From Methylotenera_A sp031422335 (GTDB lineage: Bacteria > Pseudomonadota > Gammaproteobacteria > Burkholderiales > Methylophilaceae), in assembly GCA_031422335.1 (NCBI GenBank), contig JANOQW010000027.1:1-36036 (forward strand): DNA of 36,036 nt. Direction: 5' to 3'. Position numbers and translations under genes: made by a program. Below the pieces are notes generated by a model. It worked only from the letters and a program-made list of their open reading frames with translations. It was not told the DNA's origin and searched no databases. Below, in pieces: positions 1 to 7,993 of the stretch (within the stretch, counting starts at the first letter, position 1; the number at the start of each line of letters is the position of its first letter).

Positions 1-209
1 TGCGCCGCTTCAATGCCGTCCATCACTGGCATACGAATATCCAGCAACATGACATCGGGCTGGCTGGTTTCGGCTAAATCAATTGCTTCTTTGCCGTTTT
101 TGGCCTCGGCAACAATCGCTACCTTTTCCATATCTCCCAACAATTCGCGCAGGCGATTTCTGGCGGGTATTTCATCATCGGCTATTAAAATTTTAAGCGT
201 ATGTGTCAT
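1..209 (-). CDS. Response regulator, LytTR/AlgR type (5' part only, cut by window start)
   Basis: Only the first 69 codons are present; the gene runs off the left edge. The translation begins MTHTLKILIADDEIPARNRL and has the receiver-domain features: acidic pair D11-D12, phospho-acceptor D57 in the segment MLLDIRMP, and a following MDG. Its ATG overlaps the TGA of the upstream histidine kinase by 4 bp (ATGA at 206-209), so the two are translationally coupled and surely partners. The order kinase then regulator, divergent from argH, matches the AlgZ/AlgR-like pair of other beta- and gammaproteobacteria. A C-terminal LytTR DNA-binding domain is expected but is outside the window. Confidence 0.9.
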   Translation of the reverse strand, partial: MTHTLKILIADDEIPARNRLRELLGDMEKVAIVAEAKNGKEAIDLAETSQPDVMLLDIRMPVMDGIEAA

Positions 210-1192
210 TTTGCTGGAATTCGAATATGCACAAAATAGTGATTATTTTTGCTTTCTGTTTTAAGCGAGCTCTCCAAATCAAAATGTAGTTTTAAGCGCT
301 CTTTAATGTTTTTCATGGCCATTTTATTGCCTACGTGTTTGTCATTTTGCGCAGCATACGGGTTACTTATTTCAATGTGAAGCTCTTTTAGTTTGGTATA
401 CACCTTGACTATAATTTCACCACCGTCTGCCATTGGCTCTATGCCATGGTAAACCGCATTTTCTAATAAAGGCTGCAATATCAGCGGCGGAATCATGGCA
501 TCCGATGGCATGTCATTAATCTGCCAAGTGACCTTTAGGCGATCTTCTAGGCGTAATTTTTCTAAATCCAAATATTTATGACATAAACTTAACTCATCCG
601 CCAACGGCACCAAGTCTCGGTTTTCGCTCATCAGTACGCGAAACAAATCCGCCATGTCTTCTAATGCTGTTTCAGCACGCTTGGGTTGGCTGCGAATCAG
701 CGATAGCACGGCGTTGATGCTGTTAAACAAAAAATGTGGCCGTATGCGTGCCTGCAATGCTTGCAATCGCGCCTCGGCAATGGCGGGTGAATAGGCACGG
801 GTTTGCAGGTTAAAGTAATACAATACAATAGCCGTTACCATGGCGGTGAGTAAGCAAGCGCGAAAGACTTCTGGATGCGAACCAAAAGAAAATAATTGAT
901 TAACGAAGGCAAACACCAGCCAAGTAAAGCTGATTTCAACCGCAACAATCAGCACCACACCTTGCCAATATTTAAGCTTATTCAGCAGTGGATTTAACAA
1001 ATATAAACCTAGCATGCTAAGCAACAGTACTGGCTGCACCAGTGCAGATAATTGTGCTAACAAAGGCAAAAAATCATTCAAATTTTGGCTAAGCAAAATG
1101 GCTGCCATTGTGGCTAAAATGTTGACGATGAGCAAAATTCGTAGCTGAATGCCAAGATTTTGAAAGTTAGGGTGCCGACTATTTTTGCGCAC
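206..1192 (-). CDS. Sensor histidine kinase, LytS/AlgZ (FimS) family
   Basis: A 328-residue membrane sensor kinase that would autophosphorylate and pass phosphate to the regulator it overlaps. About four hydrophobic segments are visible (roughly residues 17-35, 48-70, 77-95 and 112-128). A His-kinase internal region follows, with the diagnostic segment RPHFLFNSIN and phospho-acceptor H153, then an ATPase part with an N-box-like LLENAVYHGI. This is the short, periplasmic-domain-free architecture of AlgZ/FimS. The start is GTG at 1192 with no good ribosome-binding site, so the start is uncertain. The stimulus cannot be read from the sequence; relatives control pili, alginate or twitching. Confidence 0.9.
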   Translation of the reverse strand: MRKNSRHPNFQNLGIQLRILLIVNILATMAAILLSQNLNDFLPLLAQLSALVQPVLLLSMLGLYLLNPLLNKLKYWQGVVLIVAVEISFTWLVFAFVNQLFSFGSHPEVFRACLLTAMVTAIVLYYFNLQTRAYSPAIAEARLQALQARIRPHFLFNSINAVLSLIRSQPKRAETALEDMADLFRVLMSENRDLVPLADELSLCHKYLDLEKLRLEDRLKVTWQINDMPSDAMIPPLILQPLLENAVYHGIEPMADGGEIIVKVYTKLKELHIEISNPYAAQNDKHVGNKMAMKNIKERLKLHFDLESSLKTESKNNHYFVHIRIPAK

Positions 1193-1300
1193 AGCGTATA
1201 CTTGGTTATAATAAAGCGTTAAGTATATTATTATTAAAGTAATTTTTACAATAAAGCCTAAATAAAAACCATAAACAAGGCATAAAAAAAGCGAGTCAGC
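1193..1300. promoter_or_regulatory. Divergent control region between histidine kinase and argH
   Basis: This 108-bp A+T-rich region separates two divergent GTG-started genes. On the plus strand a perfect TATAAT (1207-1212) lies 16 bp downstream of TTGCGC (1185-1190, 4/6 match to the -35 consensus), a plausible argH promoter with a leader of about 80 nt. No operator palindrome was recognised. The promoter call is inference from hexamers only. Confidence 0.4.
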
Positions 1301-2698
1301 GTGACAGAAAATTCATTAAACAAAAAAGCACAAGCGTGGTCAGCGCGTTTTAGCGAGCCTGTGGCTGAGCTGGTAAAACAATATACCGCTTCCGTTAATT
1401 TTGATAAACGGCTGGCTGAATTTGATATTGCGGGCTCTGTGGCGCACGCACAAATGCTGGGTGCGCAGGCCATTATCAGTAAAAAAGATGTCGCTGCGAT
1501 TGAAAGCGGTTTGGCTGAAATTTTGGCCGAGATTCAAGCCGGTACATTTGAATGGCTGCTAGATTTAGAAGATGTGCATTTAAATATTGAAAAACGCCTT
1601 ACAGATAAAATTGGTGATGCAGGTAAGCGCTTGCATACTGGTAGAAGTAGGAATGACCAAGTGGCGACCGATGTGCGGTTATGGTTGCGGGCGACCACTG
1701 ACGATGTGTTGGCAGGCATTAAAAACCTGCAATTGAGCATTTTAGATTTAGCTGAAGCACACTTTGATACAGTGATGCCAGGCTTTACACACCTGCAAGT
1801 GGCGCAACCTGTCACTTTTGGCCACCATTTAATGGCTTATTTTGAAATGTTAAAACGTGATGCTGCTAGGTTTGCCGATTGCAGAAAACGGTTGAATCAT
1901 TTGCCACTGGGTGCCGCCGCCTTGGCGGGTACCAGCTACCCGATTGATAGAGCGCTAGTTGCAAAAACGCTAGGCTTTGATGGCGTGTGCGAAAACTCGC
2001 TAGACGCTGTTTCTGACAGAGATTTTGCCATTGAATTTACCGCCGCCAGTGCTATTTTGATGACACATTTATCGCGTTTTTCTGAAGAACTGATTTTGTG
2101 GTCTAGTCCTAGATTCGCATTTATTGATATTGCCGATAGGTTTTGCACTGGCTCGTCCATTATGCCGCAAAAGAAAAACCCTGATGTACCAGAACTGGTG
2201 CGCGGTAAAACGGGGCGAGTGAACGGCCATTTGGTGGCGCTGTTGACATTGATGAAAGGTCAGCCGCTGGCTTATAACAAAGATAATCAAGAAGATAAAG
2301 AGCCGCTATTTGACACGGCAGATACGCTGTTGGTGACGCTAGCGATTTATGCTGACATGCTGCGTGGCATTACGGTAAATAAAACCAACATGCGCCAAGC
2401 TGCGCTAGAAGGTTTTGCCACCGCCACAGATTTAGCCGATTATTTGGTGAAAAAAGGCATGGCTTTTAGAGATGCACATGAAGTAGTAGCGCTGGCTGTT
2501 AAACATGGCGTGCAGCAAGGTTGCGATTTAGCGGATTTGCCATTGAGCGAGCTGCAAAAATATAGCGCTATGATTGCCGATGATGTTTACCAAGTGCTGA
2601 CGCTAGAAGGCTCTTTGGCTAGCCGTAATCATATTGGCGGCACCGCGCCAAATCAAGTAAAGCAAGCCATTGCGCGTGCGCGTAAGCTTTTAAGCTAA
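1301..2698 (+). CDS. argH: Argininosuccinate lyase
   Basis: Cytosolic enzyme of the last step of arginine synthesis, splitting argininosuccinate to arginine and fumarate. At 465 residues it has the usual family length. Conserved blocks of the fumarase/aspartase superfamily are intact: TGRSRNDQV (113-121), the GFTHLQ segment (161-166) and the signature GSSIMPQKKNPD (284-295), which carries the catalytic serine loop. The start is GTG at 1301 (MTENSLNKKAQAW), with only a weak purine-rich stretch upstream. It is followed 6 bp later by a FimV-like gene that may be co-transcribed. argC of the same pathway lies far away at 26102. Confidence 0.97.
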   Translation: MTENSLNKKAQAWSARFSEPVAELVKQYTASVNFDKRLAEFDIAGSVAHAQMLGAQAIISKKDVAAIESGLAEILAEIQAGTFEWLLDLEDVHLNIEKRLTDKIGDAGKRLHTGRSRNDQVATDVRLWLRATTDDVLAGIKNLQLSILDLAEAHFDTVMPGFTHLQVAQPVTFGHHLMAYFEMLKRDAARFADCRKRLNHLPLGAAALAGTSYPIDRALVAKTLGFDGVCENSLDAVSDRDFAIEFTAASAILMTHLSRFSEELILWSSPRFAFIDIADRFCTGSSIMPQKKNPDVPELVRGKTGRVNGHLVALLTLMKGQPLAYNKDNQEDKEPLFDTADTLLVTLAIYADMLRGITVNKTNMRQAALEGFATATDLADYLVKKGMAFRDAHEVVALAVKHGVQQGCDLADLPLSELQKYSAMIADDVYQVLTLEGSLASRNHIGGTAPNQVKQAIARARKLLS

Positions 2699-2704
2699 TC
2701 ACAA

Positions 2705-4132
2705 ATGATGTTGAAACGCGCTGTCGTCGTTGGGTTGCTTGTGCTGGCTTTTGGCAGCAGCTTTATGGCCAGTGCAGATGATGTCTTGCAATTAGATACA
2801 GGCTTAGATGTGCATGAAACCGCTAGCAGCATGACCTGGCCGATGTTGCCAGGCGAAAGTGTGAATGACGTGGCGCGCTTGTTTTACCCAAAAAATAGCG
2901 CTATGCAGCAGCAATTTGTGACCAAAGCTTTGCGCTTAAATGCAGAAATTCAATTAAACCCCAAGCAGCGTTTAGAAGCACCAACTTTGTTGCTTATTCC
3001 TACGCTCAAATCGCTCTCAAAAAACGCTTCTAAAGCCAGTAAAAAACAAAATAATAAATCGTTAAAAATGAGTTATGGATTAAAGCGTGTAATTCAACTT
3101 GCACCAGAAAAACTGCTGCAAGAATATGAAGAGTTAGTGAGTAAAAATGCTTTTTTAAAAGAACAGCTGGTTAAGTTAAACGAAAAAATTGTATTTTTAG
3201 AAGCTAAACTCGGTGAGCTAAAATTAATTTTTGATAAAACGCTGACCTTGCCTAATGCTGGATTAGCCGTTGCGATTAATGCGGCGCCAATCCAAGTACC
3301 AATTGTGATTAGTCCCGCTGCCGAGCCAACCGCCAACCAGCAAGCCGCAAAAAAAGTATTTAAAAACATAAGCAAACAAGCGCCGGCACAAGCAGCAGAG
3401 CCTGCCAAGGTTGCGCCAGCCGAAACCTCTTTCTTTGACAGTTTAAATATAGATTTGGTTAAAGCTATTTTAGTGGCTGCTGCCTTGTTGTTGGGCGCAT
3501 TTGGCCTTAAAAAATATCGCGAGCGCATGTTTGCTAAATTAAGCTTTGCTGCCACCAAAATGCAAAATACCGTGACTGATTTTAGTGGCTATTTTGAAAA
3601 AACTAAGCTGCCTAAAGAAGAAGTAAGCCCCGAAGTCGTTCAGCAACAACAAGCGGCAAAAGAAGTAGAAACGCGATTAAGTGCAACGCTGGAAGAAGCC
3701 AAATTGTTGATGAGCGTGAATCGTGGCACCGATGCAATTGCGCACTTAAAAATGACGATAGAATCGCAGCCCAAAGCCTCAATTAATCATTGGTTATATT
3801 TGCTAGAAGTGTTTAGAAAACTGAATTTAAAAGACGAGTTTGAAGCATATGCCGAGCGTATGCACGAAACTTTTAATGTGATGACACCAGTGTGGTACGA
3901 AAAAGAGGCCGCAGTAAACACGGTAATGATCGTGCCGCAAAGCTTAGAAGAGTTTCCGCATATTATGGAGCAACTTTACGGTGTGTGGCCAGGCGAGTTA
4001 GCCAGCGTATATTTACGTAGCCTGATTACCGATAATCGCGGTGGTGAGCGCGCTGGCTTTGGCAAATCGGTGGTGGGCGAGATTTTGTTCTTGATTGAGC
4101 TACTAGATAGCTACAAAGATATTCCCAACTAA
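2705..4132 (+). CDS. FimV-like envelope protein with LysM-like and C-terminal FimV-type domains
   Basis: 475 residues. Visible order: signal peptide (about 1-24, cut near MASA/D), a LysM-like segment (about 44-100, with PGESVNDVARLFYP), a coiled coil (about 133-177), an Ala/Pro-rich linker, one membrane segment (about 251-268) and a cytoplasmic C-terminal region (about 327-475). The last ~130 residues match the end of the FimV-like protein at 23025-24908: EEFPHIMEQLYGVWP here versus EDFPRLIAGLEDIWG there, and GFGKSVVGEILFL versus GFEKSVLEELLLL. A role in envelope or polar organisation is inferred from FimV; the exact function is unknown. The start could be either of two adjacent ATGs. It converges with hemW 21 bp away. 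Confidence 0.75.
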   Translation: MMLKRAVVVGLLVLAFGSSFMASADDVLQLDTGLDVHETASSMTWPMLPGESVNDVARLFYPKNSAMQQQFVTKALRLNAEIQLNPKQRLEAPTLLLIPTLKSLSKNASKASKKQNNKSLKMSYGLKRVIQLAPEKLLQEYEELVSKNAFLKEQLVKLNEKIVFLEAKLGELKLIFDKTLTLPNAGLAVAINAAPIQVPIVISPAAEPTANQQAAKKVFKNISKQAPAQAAEPAKVAPAETSFFDSLNIDLVKAILVAAALLLGAFGLKKYRERMFAKLSFAATKMQNTVTDFSGYFEKTKLPKEEVSPEVVQQQQAAKEVETRLSATLEEAKLLMSVNRGTDAIAHLKMTIESQPKASINHWLYLLEVFRKLNLKDEFEAYAERMHETFNVMTPVWYEKEAAVNTVMIVPQSLEEFPHIMEQLYGVWPGELASVYLRSLITDNRGGERAGFGKSVVGEILFLIELLDSYKDIPN

Positions 4133-4153
4133 TTAGAAAATATTTCAAACCAG

Positions 4154-5395
4154 CTAATTCAAAAATAGCTCCAGTAAGTTGTTTAAATAACGCTGCCCAA
4201 GCAGTGTCGGTTTAACAATATTTAGATCAGTTTTTAATAAACCTTTATTTTTCGCCTCTGCAACCCGCATGGATACTGCCTGCCAGGGCATGCCTGTACG
4301 TTCACTAAATAATTTGCTATCAAAACCGTTGGTTAAACGCAGCGCGTTCATCATAAATTCAAAGCCTAAATCCGCTTGGTCAATTGTCCAAATATTATCT
4401 GTTGCGTTACCATTTTCCGCTGCTTCCATAAACGCTTTTGGGTGTTTGTGACGGGTTTCGCGGCTGATTTTATTGTGATAACTTAGCTTGCTATGCGCAC
4501 CCGCACCAACGCCTAAATAATCGCCAAATTGCCAATAGTTTAGGTTGTGTCTTGCCTCATTTTTGGGCTTACAAAAAGCCGAAGTTTCATAATGTTCATA
4601 ACCATTTTCAGCCAATAAAGCTTCGATTTGTTCTTGCATGTCCGCACTTATATCATCACTTGGCAAGCTAGGCGGCGTGCGGTGGAAGGGTGTATTCGGC
4701 TCTAGCGTTAAATGGTAAAACGACAAATGATCTGGGTTTAAATGCACGGCCATTTTTGCATCGGCCAAAGCATGTTCTAAGCTTTGATTCGGCAGGCCGT
4801 ACATCACATCCAAGTTCACCCGCTCAAAAGTTTTTAGTGCTAATTCTGCAGCGCTTATGGCTTGTTTGTCGTCGTGAATACGGCCTAAAGCTTTTAGATA
4901 ATTCGCATTAAAACTTTGAATACCAAGTGAGATGCGATTCACGCCAGCATCTTTATAGCCTTGAAAGTGCGCCGTATCAACTGTGCCAGGGTTGGCTTCC
5001 AGCGTGACTTCCGCGCCATAATCTAGCGGCGTAAGCATGCGCACCGCGCTTAAAATTTCGTCAATAGACTCTGCCGAAAATAAACTCGGCGTGCCACCGC
5101 CAAAAAACACGCTTTTAATTTTGCGTCCATACACGCGCGGCACAGATTGCTCTAAGTCTTTGATGAGCGCCGCCACATATCGCTTTTCGGGTATTTCGCT
5201 TCGAGACTCATGCGAATTAAAATCGCAATATGGACACTTTTTTACGCACCACGGAATATGAATATATAGCGACAACGGCGGTGGATTTTTTAGGCCAGAA
5301 ATTGTCGCATCACCCAAAATGGGCGAAGTGGCATTGATAGGTTTGGAAGGCGCATTAAAGCTGGCCTCTGCGTTAATTGGGATAATCTTTTTCAA
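4154..5395 (-). CDS. hemW: Radical SAM heme chaperone HemW
   Basis: Radical-SAM protein of the HemN-like family, known as a heme-trafficking chaperone rather than a true coproporphyrinogen oxidase. The iron-sulfur motif CxxxCxxC is intact at C50, C54 and C57 (IHIPWCVKKCPYCDFNSH), followed by FFGGGTPSL and the QSFNANYLKALGR segment. The longest frame starts at TTG (5395) and gives a ~40-residue N-terminal extension before the barrel, longer than usual, so a later start such as the TTG at residue 27 is possible. It is the last gene of a minus-strand run with rph and rdgB. It contains a 39-bp copy of the ATCCATGCGG repeat family at 4259-4297. Confidence 0.93.
   Translation of the reverse strand: MKKIIPINAEASFNAPSKPINATSPILGDATISGLKNPPPLSLYIHIPWCVKKCPYCDFNSHESRSEIPEKRYVAALIKDLEQSVPRVYGRKIKSVFFGGGTPSLFSAESIDEILSAVRMLTPLDYGAEVTLEANPGTVDTAHFQGYKDAGVNRISLGIQSFNANYLKALGRIHDDKQAISAAELALKTFERVNLDVMYGLPNQSLEHALADAKMAVHLNPDHLSFYHLTLEPNTPFHRTPPSLPSDDISADMQEQIEALLAENGYEHYETSAFCKPKNEARHNLNYWQFGDYLGVGAGAHSKLSYHNKISRETRHKHPKAFMEAAENGNATDNIWTIDQADLGFEFMMNALRLTNGFDSKLFSERTGMPWQAVSMRVAEAKNKGLLKTDLNIVKPTLLGQRYLNNLLELFLN
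4259..4297 (-). repeat. 39-bp repeat, copy D, inside hemW
   Basis: Read on the minus strand, about 30 of 39 positions match the copy A consensus, including the exact core ATCCATGCGG (complement of 4265-4274) and the following TTGCAGAG after one mismatch. It encodes VSMRVAEA in hemW, in the same reading phase as ISMRLAEH in the ubiC copy. Confidence 0.6.
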
Positions 5396-5421
5396 CGAAG
5401 GTTTATTTTTAAAATTAACGA

Positions 5422-5634
5422 CTATTTCTTTTGATAGGGATTGACTAAAGCATCTACGATGTTATGCAATACTTTGCGCATTTGTGTTTCAGACACTTCC
5501 ATCAGCAAACCATCTTCCAGCGCATCTTGCGCAAGTTGTTGAATCTCTTCAAAGTTTTCCTGCATGACTTTTATTTTTTCGCTGCAGGCGACGATTGTTT
5601 TGTCATCGCGTAGCCAAGTCGGTAATGGTTTCAT
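5422..5634 (-). CDS. Small conserved-looking protein of unknown function between rdgB and hemW
   Basis: A 70-residue, soluble, helix-rich protein, MKPLPTWLRDD... ending VDALVNPYQKK. The longest frame begins two codons earlier at TTG (5640), but ATG at 5634 is the better start. No signal peptide, membrane segment or metal motif is seen. It lies 10 bp after rdgB and 26 bp before hemW on the same strand, so it belongs to the same transcript. I do not recognise a family. It is called a gene because of tight operon packing and unbiased, non-repetitive composition. Confidence 0.65.
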   Translation of the reverse strand: MKPLPTWLRDDKTIVACSEKIKVMQENFEEIQQLAQDALEDGLLMEVSETQMRKVLHNIVDALVNPYQKK

Positions 5635-5644
5635 AAGCAATCTA

Positions 5645-6238
5645 TTAGTTTAAATGTTGAATCAATTGCAGCATTTTGCGCATGGCTTTGCCGCGATGGC
5701 TGAGTTTATTTTTAAGTTCAGGCGTCAGCTCGGCGGCAGATTTTCCTGTAATGTTGTCCATAAATATTGGGTCATAGCCAAAGCCGTTTTCGCCGCGCGG
5801 TTTTTTTAAAATCGTACCTGCCCAAACGCCTTCTGCAATCAACGGTTGTGGGTCGTCATGCTTACGCACTAACACCAGGCAGCAATAGTAATAAGCAAAG
5901 CGGTTGCTGTGTTGCTTTAAAGTTTTAAGTAAATATGCGTTATTCTTAGTGTCGTCTTTTGGTAAGCCGCCATAATATGCCGAGTGTACGCCAGGCACGC
6001 CAGGCAAGGCTTCTAGGCACAAGCCAGAATCATCTGCCAGCGCGGGCAGCTTGGTTGCAAGGCTGGCATGGCGCGCTTTGGCTAGCGCGTTTTCAATAAA
6101 GGTACAGTGCGGCTCGGCCGCTTCAGGGACATTAAAGTACGATTGTGGTAACACCGCTATATTTAGCGGTGCAAGTAAGCTTTGAAACTCTGCCAGCTTG
6201 CCCTGGTTACCGCTGGCAATCACCAATTTTTCTATCAT
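5645..6238 (-). CDS. rdgB: dITP/XTP pyrophosphatase (RdgB/HAM1 family)
   Basis: House-cleaning nucleotide pyrophosphatase that removes non-canonical purine triphosphates (dITP, XTP) before they enter DNA or RNA. 197 residues, normal family length. Family blocks are visible: the N-terminal ASGNQGKLAEF, the LADDSGLCLEALPG motif with its acidic metal/base residues, GENGFGYDPIF, and SHRGKAMRKM near the end. The ATG directly abuts the TAA of rph with no gap, so the pair is translationally coupled. The same coupling is common in betaproteobacteria. Confidence 0.96.
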   Translation of the reverse strand: MIEKLVIASGNQGKLAEFQSLLAPLNIAVLPQSYFNVPEAAEPHCTFIENALAKARHASLATKLPALADDSGLCLEALPGVPGVHSAYYGGLPKDDTKNNAYLLKTLKQHSNRFAYYYCCLVLVRKHDDPQPLIAEGVWAGTILKKPRGENGFGYDPIFMDNITGKSAAELTPELKNKLSHRGKAMRKMLQLIQHLN

Positions 6239-6967
6239 TTATTTACTTAATACGGCAAGTTGTTTGCTAAGCAATTCTTGAATGCCGCTAGAAGCTAAGT
6301 CCAGCATGGCGTTCATGGCATCACGATTAAATGGCGCCCCCTCGGCGGTGCCTTGAATCTCCACAAAGCCGCCATCGGCGGTCATCACCACGTTCATGTC
6401 GGTGTCGCAATCGCTGTCTTCAATGTAGTCTAAATCTAACACTGGTGTACCTCTATATACGCCGACTGAAATGGCCGCTATGCCTTGTTTGAGTGGGTTT
6501 TGGCTAATTTTTCCGCTTGTTAAAAGTGTAGAAACCGCATCGTGCAGCGCCACATATGCACCAGTGATGCTAGCAGTACGGGTGCCGCCATCGGCTTGAA
6601 TCACGTCGCAATCTAAGTGGATTGATCGCTCGCCGAGTTTTTCTAAGTCGATAATCGCGCGTAAACTTCTACCAATCAGTCGTTGAATTTCTTGCGTGCG
6701 GCCGCTTTGTTTGCCTTTGGCGGCTTCTCTATCCATGCGGCTGCCCGTGCTACGCGGCAACATGCCGTATTCGGCTGTGACCCAGCCTTGGTTTTTACCT
6801 TTTAAAAAGCCTGGTACTTTTTCTTCTACGCTGGCTGTACATAAAACATGCGTATCGCCAAACTTAACTAATACTGAGCCTTCGGCATGCTTGGTGTAAT
6901 GGCGGATAATTTCTACAGTACGCAGCTGATTGTTGGCGCGTTGGCTGGGGCGAGTAAGATTGGTCAT
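6239..6967 (-). CDS. rph: Ribonuclease PH
   Basis: Phosphorolytic 3'-5' exoribonuclease that trims tRNA and rRNA 3' ends, forming a hexameric ring. 242 residues, full length. Recognised segments: the phosphate-binding-type block RSTGSRMDREAAKGKQSGRT (residues about 78-97), LDCDVIQADGGTRTASITGA, and the acidic catalytic region EDSDCDTDMNVVMT. An ATG start at 6967 fits the family N-terminus. It is the first gene of the rph-rdgB-small ORF-hemW run, with a gap of about 95 bp to the upstream phosphatase gene. An exact 10-bp ATCCATGCGG core of the dispersed repeat lies inside the gene (6731-6740) where SRMDRE is encoded. Confidence 0.97.
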   Translation of the reverse strand: MTNLTRPSQRANNQLRTVEIIRHYTKHAEGSVLVKFGDTHVLCTASVEEKVPGFLKGKNQGWVTAEYGMLPRSTGSRMDREAAKGKQSGRTQEIQRLIGRSLRAIIDLEKLGERSIHLDCDVIQADGGTRTASITGAYVALHDAVSTLLTSGKISQNPLKQGIAAISVGVYRGTPVLDLDYIEDSDCDTDMNVVMTADGGFVEIQGTAEGAPFNRDAMNAMLDLASSGIQELLSKQLAVLSK

Positions 6968-6991
6968 TGAATCGGCTTTGTAAAAAAAGCA

Positions 6992-7020
6992 ATTATATGC
7001 GATGAAAATTGTACTGTGTT
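6992..7020 (-). promoter_or_regulatory. Possible promoter for rph-rdgB-hemW
   Basis: On the minus strand a perfect TATAAT (complement of 6992-6997) lies 25 bp before the rph ATG. A 17-bp spacer leads to AACACA (complement of 7015-7020), a poor -35 (3/6). The position in the 95-bp gap after the PP2C gene makes a separate rph promoter reasonable, but this rests on the -10 alone. Confidence 0.4.
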
Positions 7021-7062
7021 TTTAAAACGCGCTAAAAATGCATGGCCAATCTACTACATGCC

Positions 7063-7992
7063 CTAAATTTTAGGTTTTTGCTGGGTTTTATTTAAAGCAC
7101 TTTGAATCGCCAAAATGGTGTTTTCAATATCATCATCCGATAGTTCTAGCGGGTCAGTGCCATCAACTGTTTGTTGCGTCACTGGGTTCATAATGGTAGT
7201 GGTTTCACCCAGAGGCATTAATTGGGTAGAAACCGCCACTTGGCCTGTGAGTCTATCACCCCATTGCAGGCCGATGGCGCTCATATTATCGCCGCGTTCA
7301 TCACTGGCAAAGTCTGCACTATCCATTAAATCGGTGGTTGCAGCAGTAATATCGTTATTGCGCTGAATAATTTCTTTAATTTGTTGGTCGTCAATCACGC
7401 CCCACACGCCGTCTGTACACAATAGTACGGTATCGCCCTCAAGCAGTTCGTGTCTGTCCGATAAATCAATTTGAGGTGGAGTTTCGCCACCCACGCAGTT
7501 GTAAACTTTATTTTTATACGGGTGCGTGGCCATTTCTTCTTTGCTAATCATGCCTTTTTTATATAACGATTGCACCACTGAATGATCCTCGGTACGAAAC
7601 AGCAAATGGCCATTACGAAAGTGATACAGCCGTGAATCGCCAACATGTGCACACCATAAATAACCGCGCTGAATAATGGCCGCCACAATCGTCGTACGTG
7701 GCGATTCTACATACTCTTCAACCTGCGTGACGTTTTCTATCATGTCATGTACTTGCTGAATATGCTCGATTAAAAATTTGGCAGGGCTACTTAAGCTGGG
7801 TACTGCCAAACGCTGAAACGCATCTGTGAGTGTTTTTACTGCCAATTGTGCTGCCACTTCGCCATTACGGTGGCCGCCCATACCATCCGCTAATACTAAC
7901 AATAAAGCATCTTTGCTGTAAGAATAGGCCAGCCTATCTTGGTTGTATGGCCGTGGCCCTTGCCGACTATTTTGAAAGATGGTGAACTTCAT
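7063..7992 (-). CDS. PP2C-family serine/threonine protein phosphatase
   Basis: 309-residue metal-dependent protein phosphatase, cytosolic, no membrane segment. PP2C motifs are in order: the N-terminal RPYNQDR with the metal Asp, LADGMGGH (35-41), a GDSRLYHF block, LLCTDGVWGV (metal Asp), and a late GDNMSAIGL. All key acidic residues are present, so it should be active. It starts 1 bp after the stop of the adjacent Ser/Thr kinase gene, making the two an obvious antagonistic kinase/phosphatase pair. The ~70-residue tail after the catalytic domain is polar and Thr/Gln-rich and may be a regulatory or substrate segment. Targets are unknown. Confidence 0.93.
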   Translation of the reverse strand: MKFTIFQNSRQGPRPYNQDRLAYSYSKDALLLVLADGMGGHRNGEVAAQLAVKTLTDAFQRLAVPSLSSPAKFLIEHIQQVHDMIENVTQVEEYVESPRTTIVAAIIQRGYLWCAHVGDSRLYHFRNGHLLFRTEDHSVVQSLYKKGMISKEEMATHPYKNKVYNCVGGETPPQIDLSDRHELLEGDTVLLCTDGVWGVIDDQQIKEIIQRNNDITAATTDLMDSADFASDERGDNMSAIGLQWGDRLTGQVAVSTQLMPLGETTTIMNPVTQQTVDGTDPLELSDDDIENTILAIQSALNKTQQKPKI

Positions 7993-7993
7993 A

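Noticed and set aside
3094..3558. 154-codon antisense open frame inside the FimV-like gene at 2705
   Set aside because: Shadow of an Ala/Lys-rich coding region; low-complexity, no ribosome-binding site, no family features.
4140..4175. AGCTATTTTTGAA-like sequence at the hemW end, similar to the ends of the 18691 element and to A+T-rich sequence near 9020 and 9932
   Set aside because: Too short and A+T-rich to claim as a repeat family by eye; a genome-wide count would be needed.
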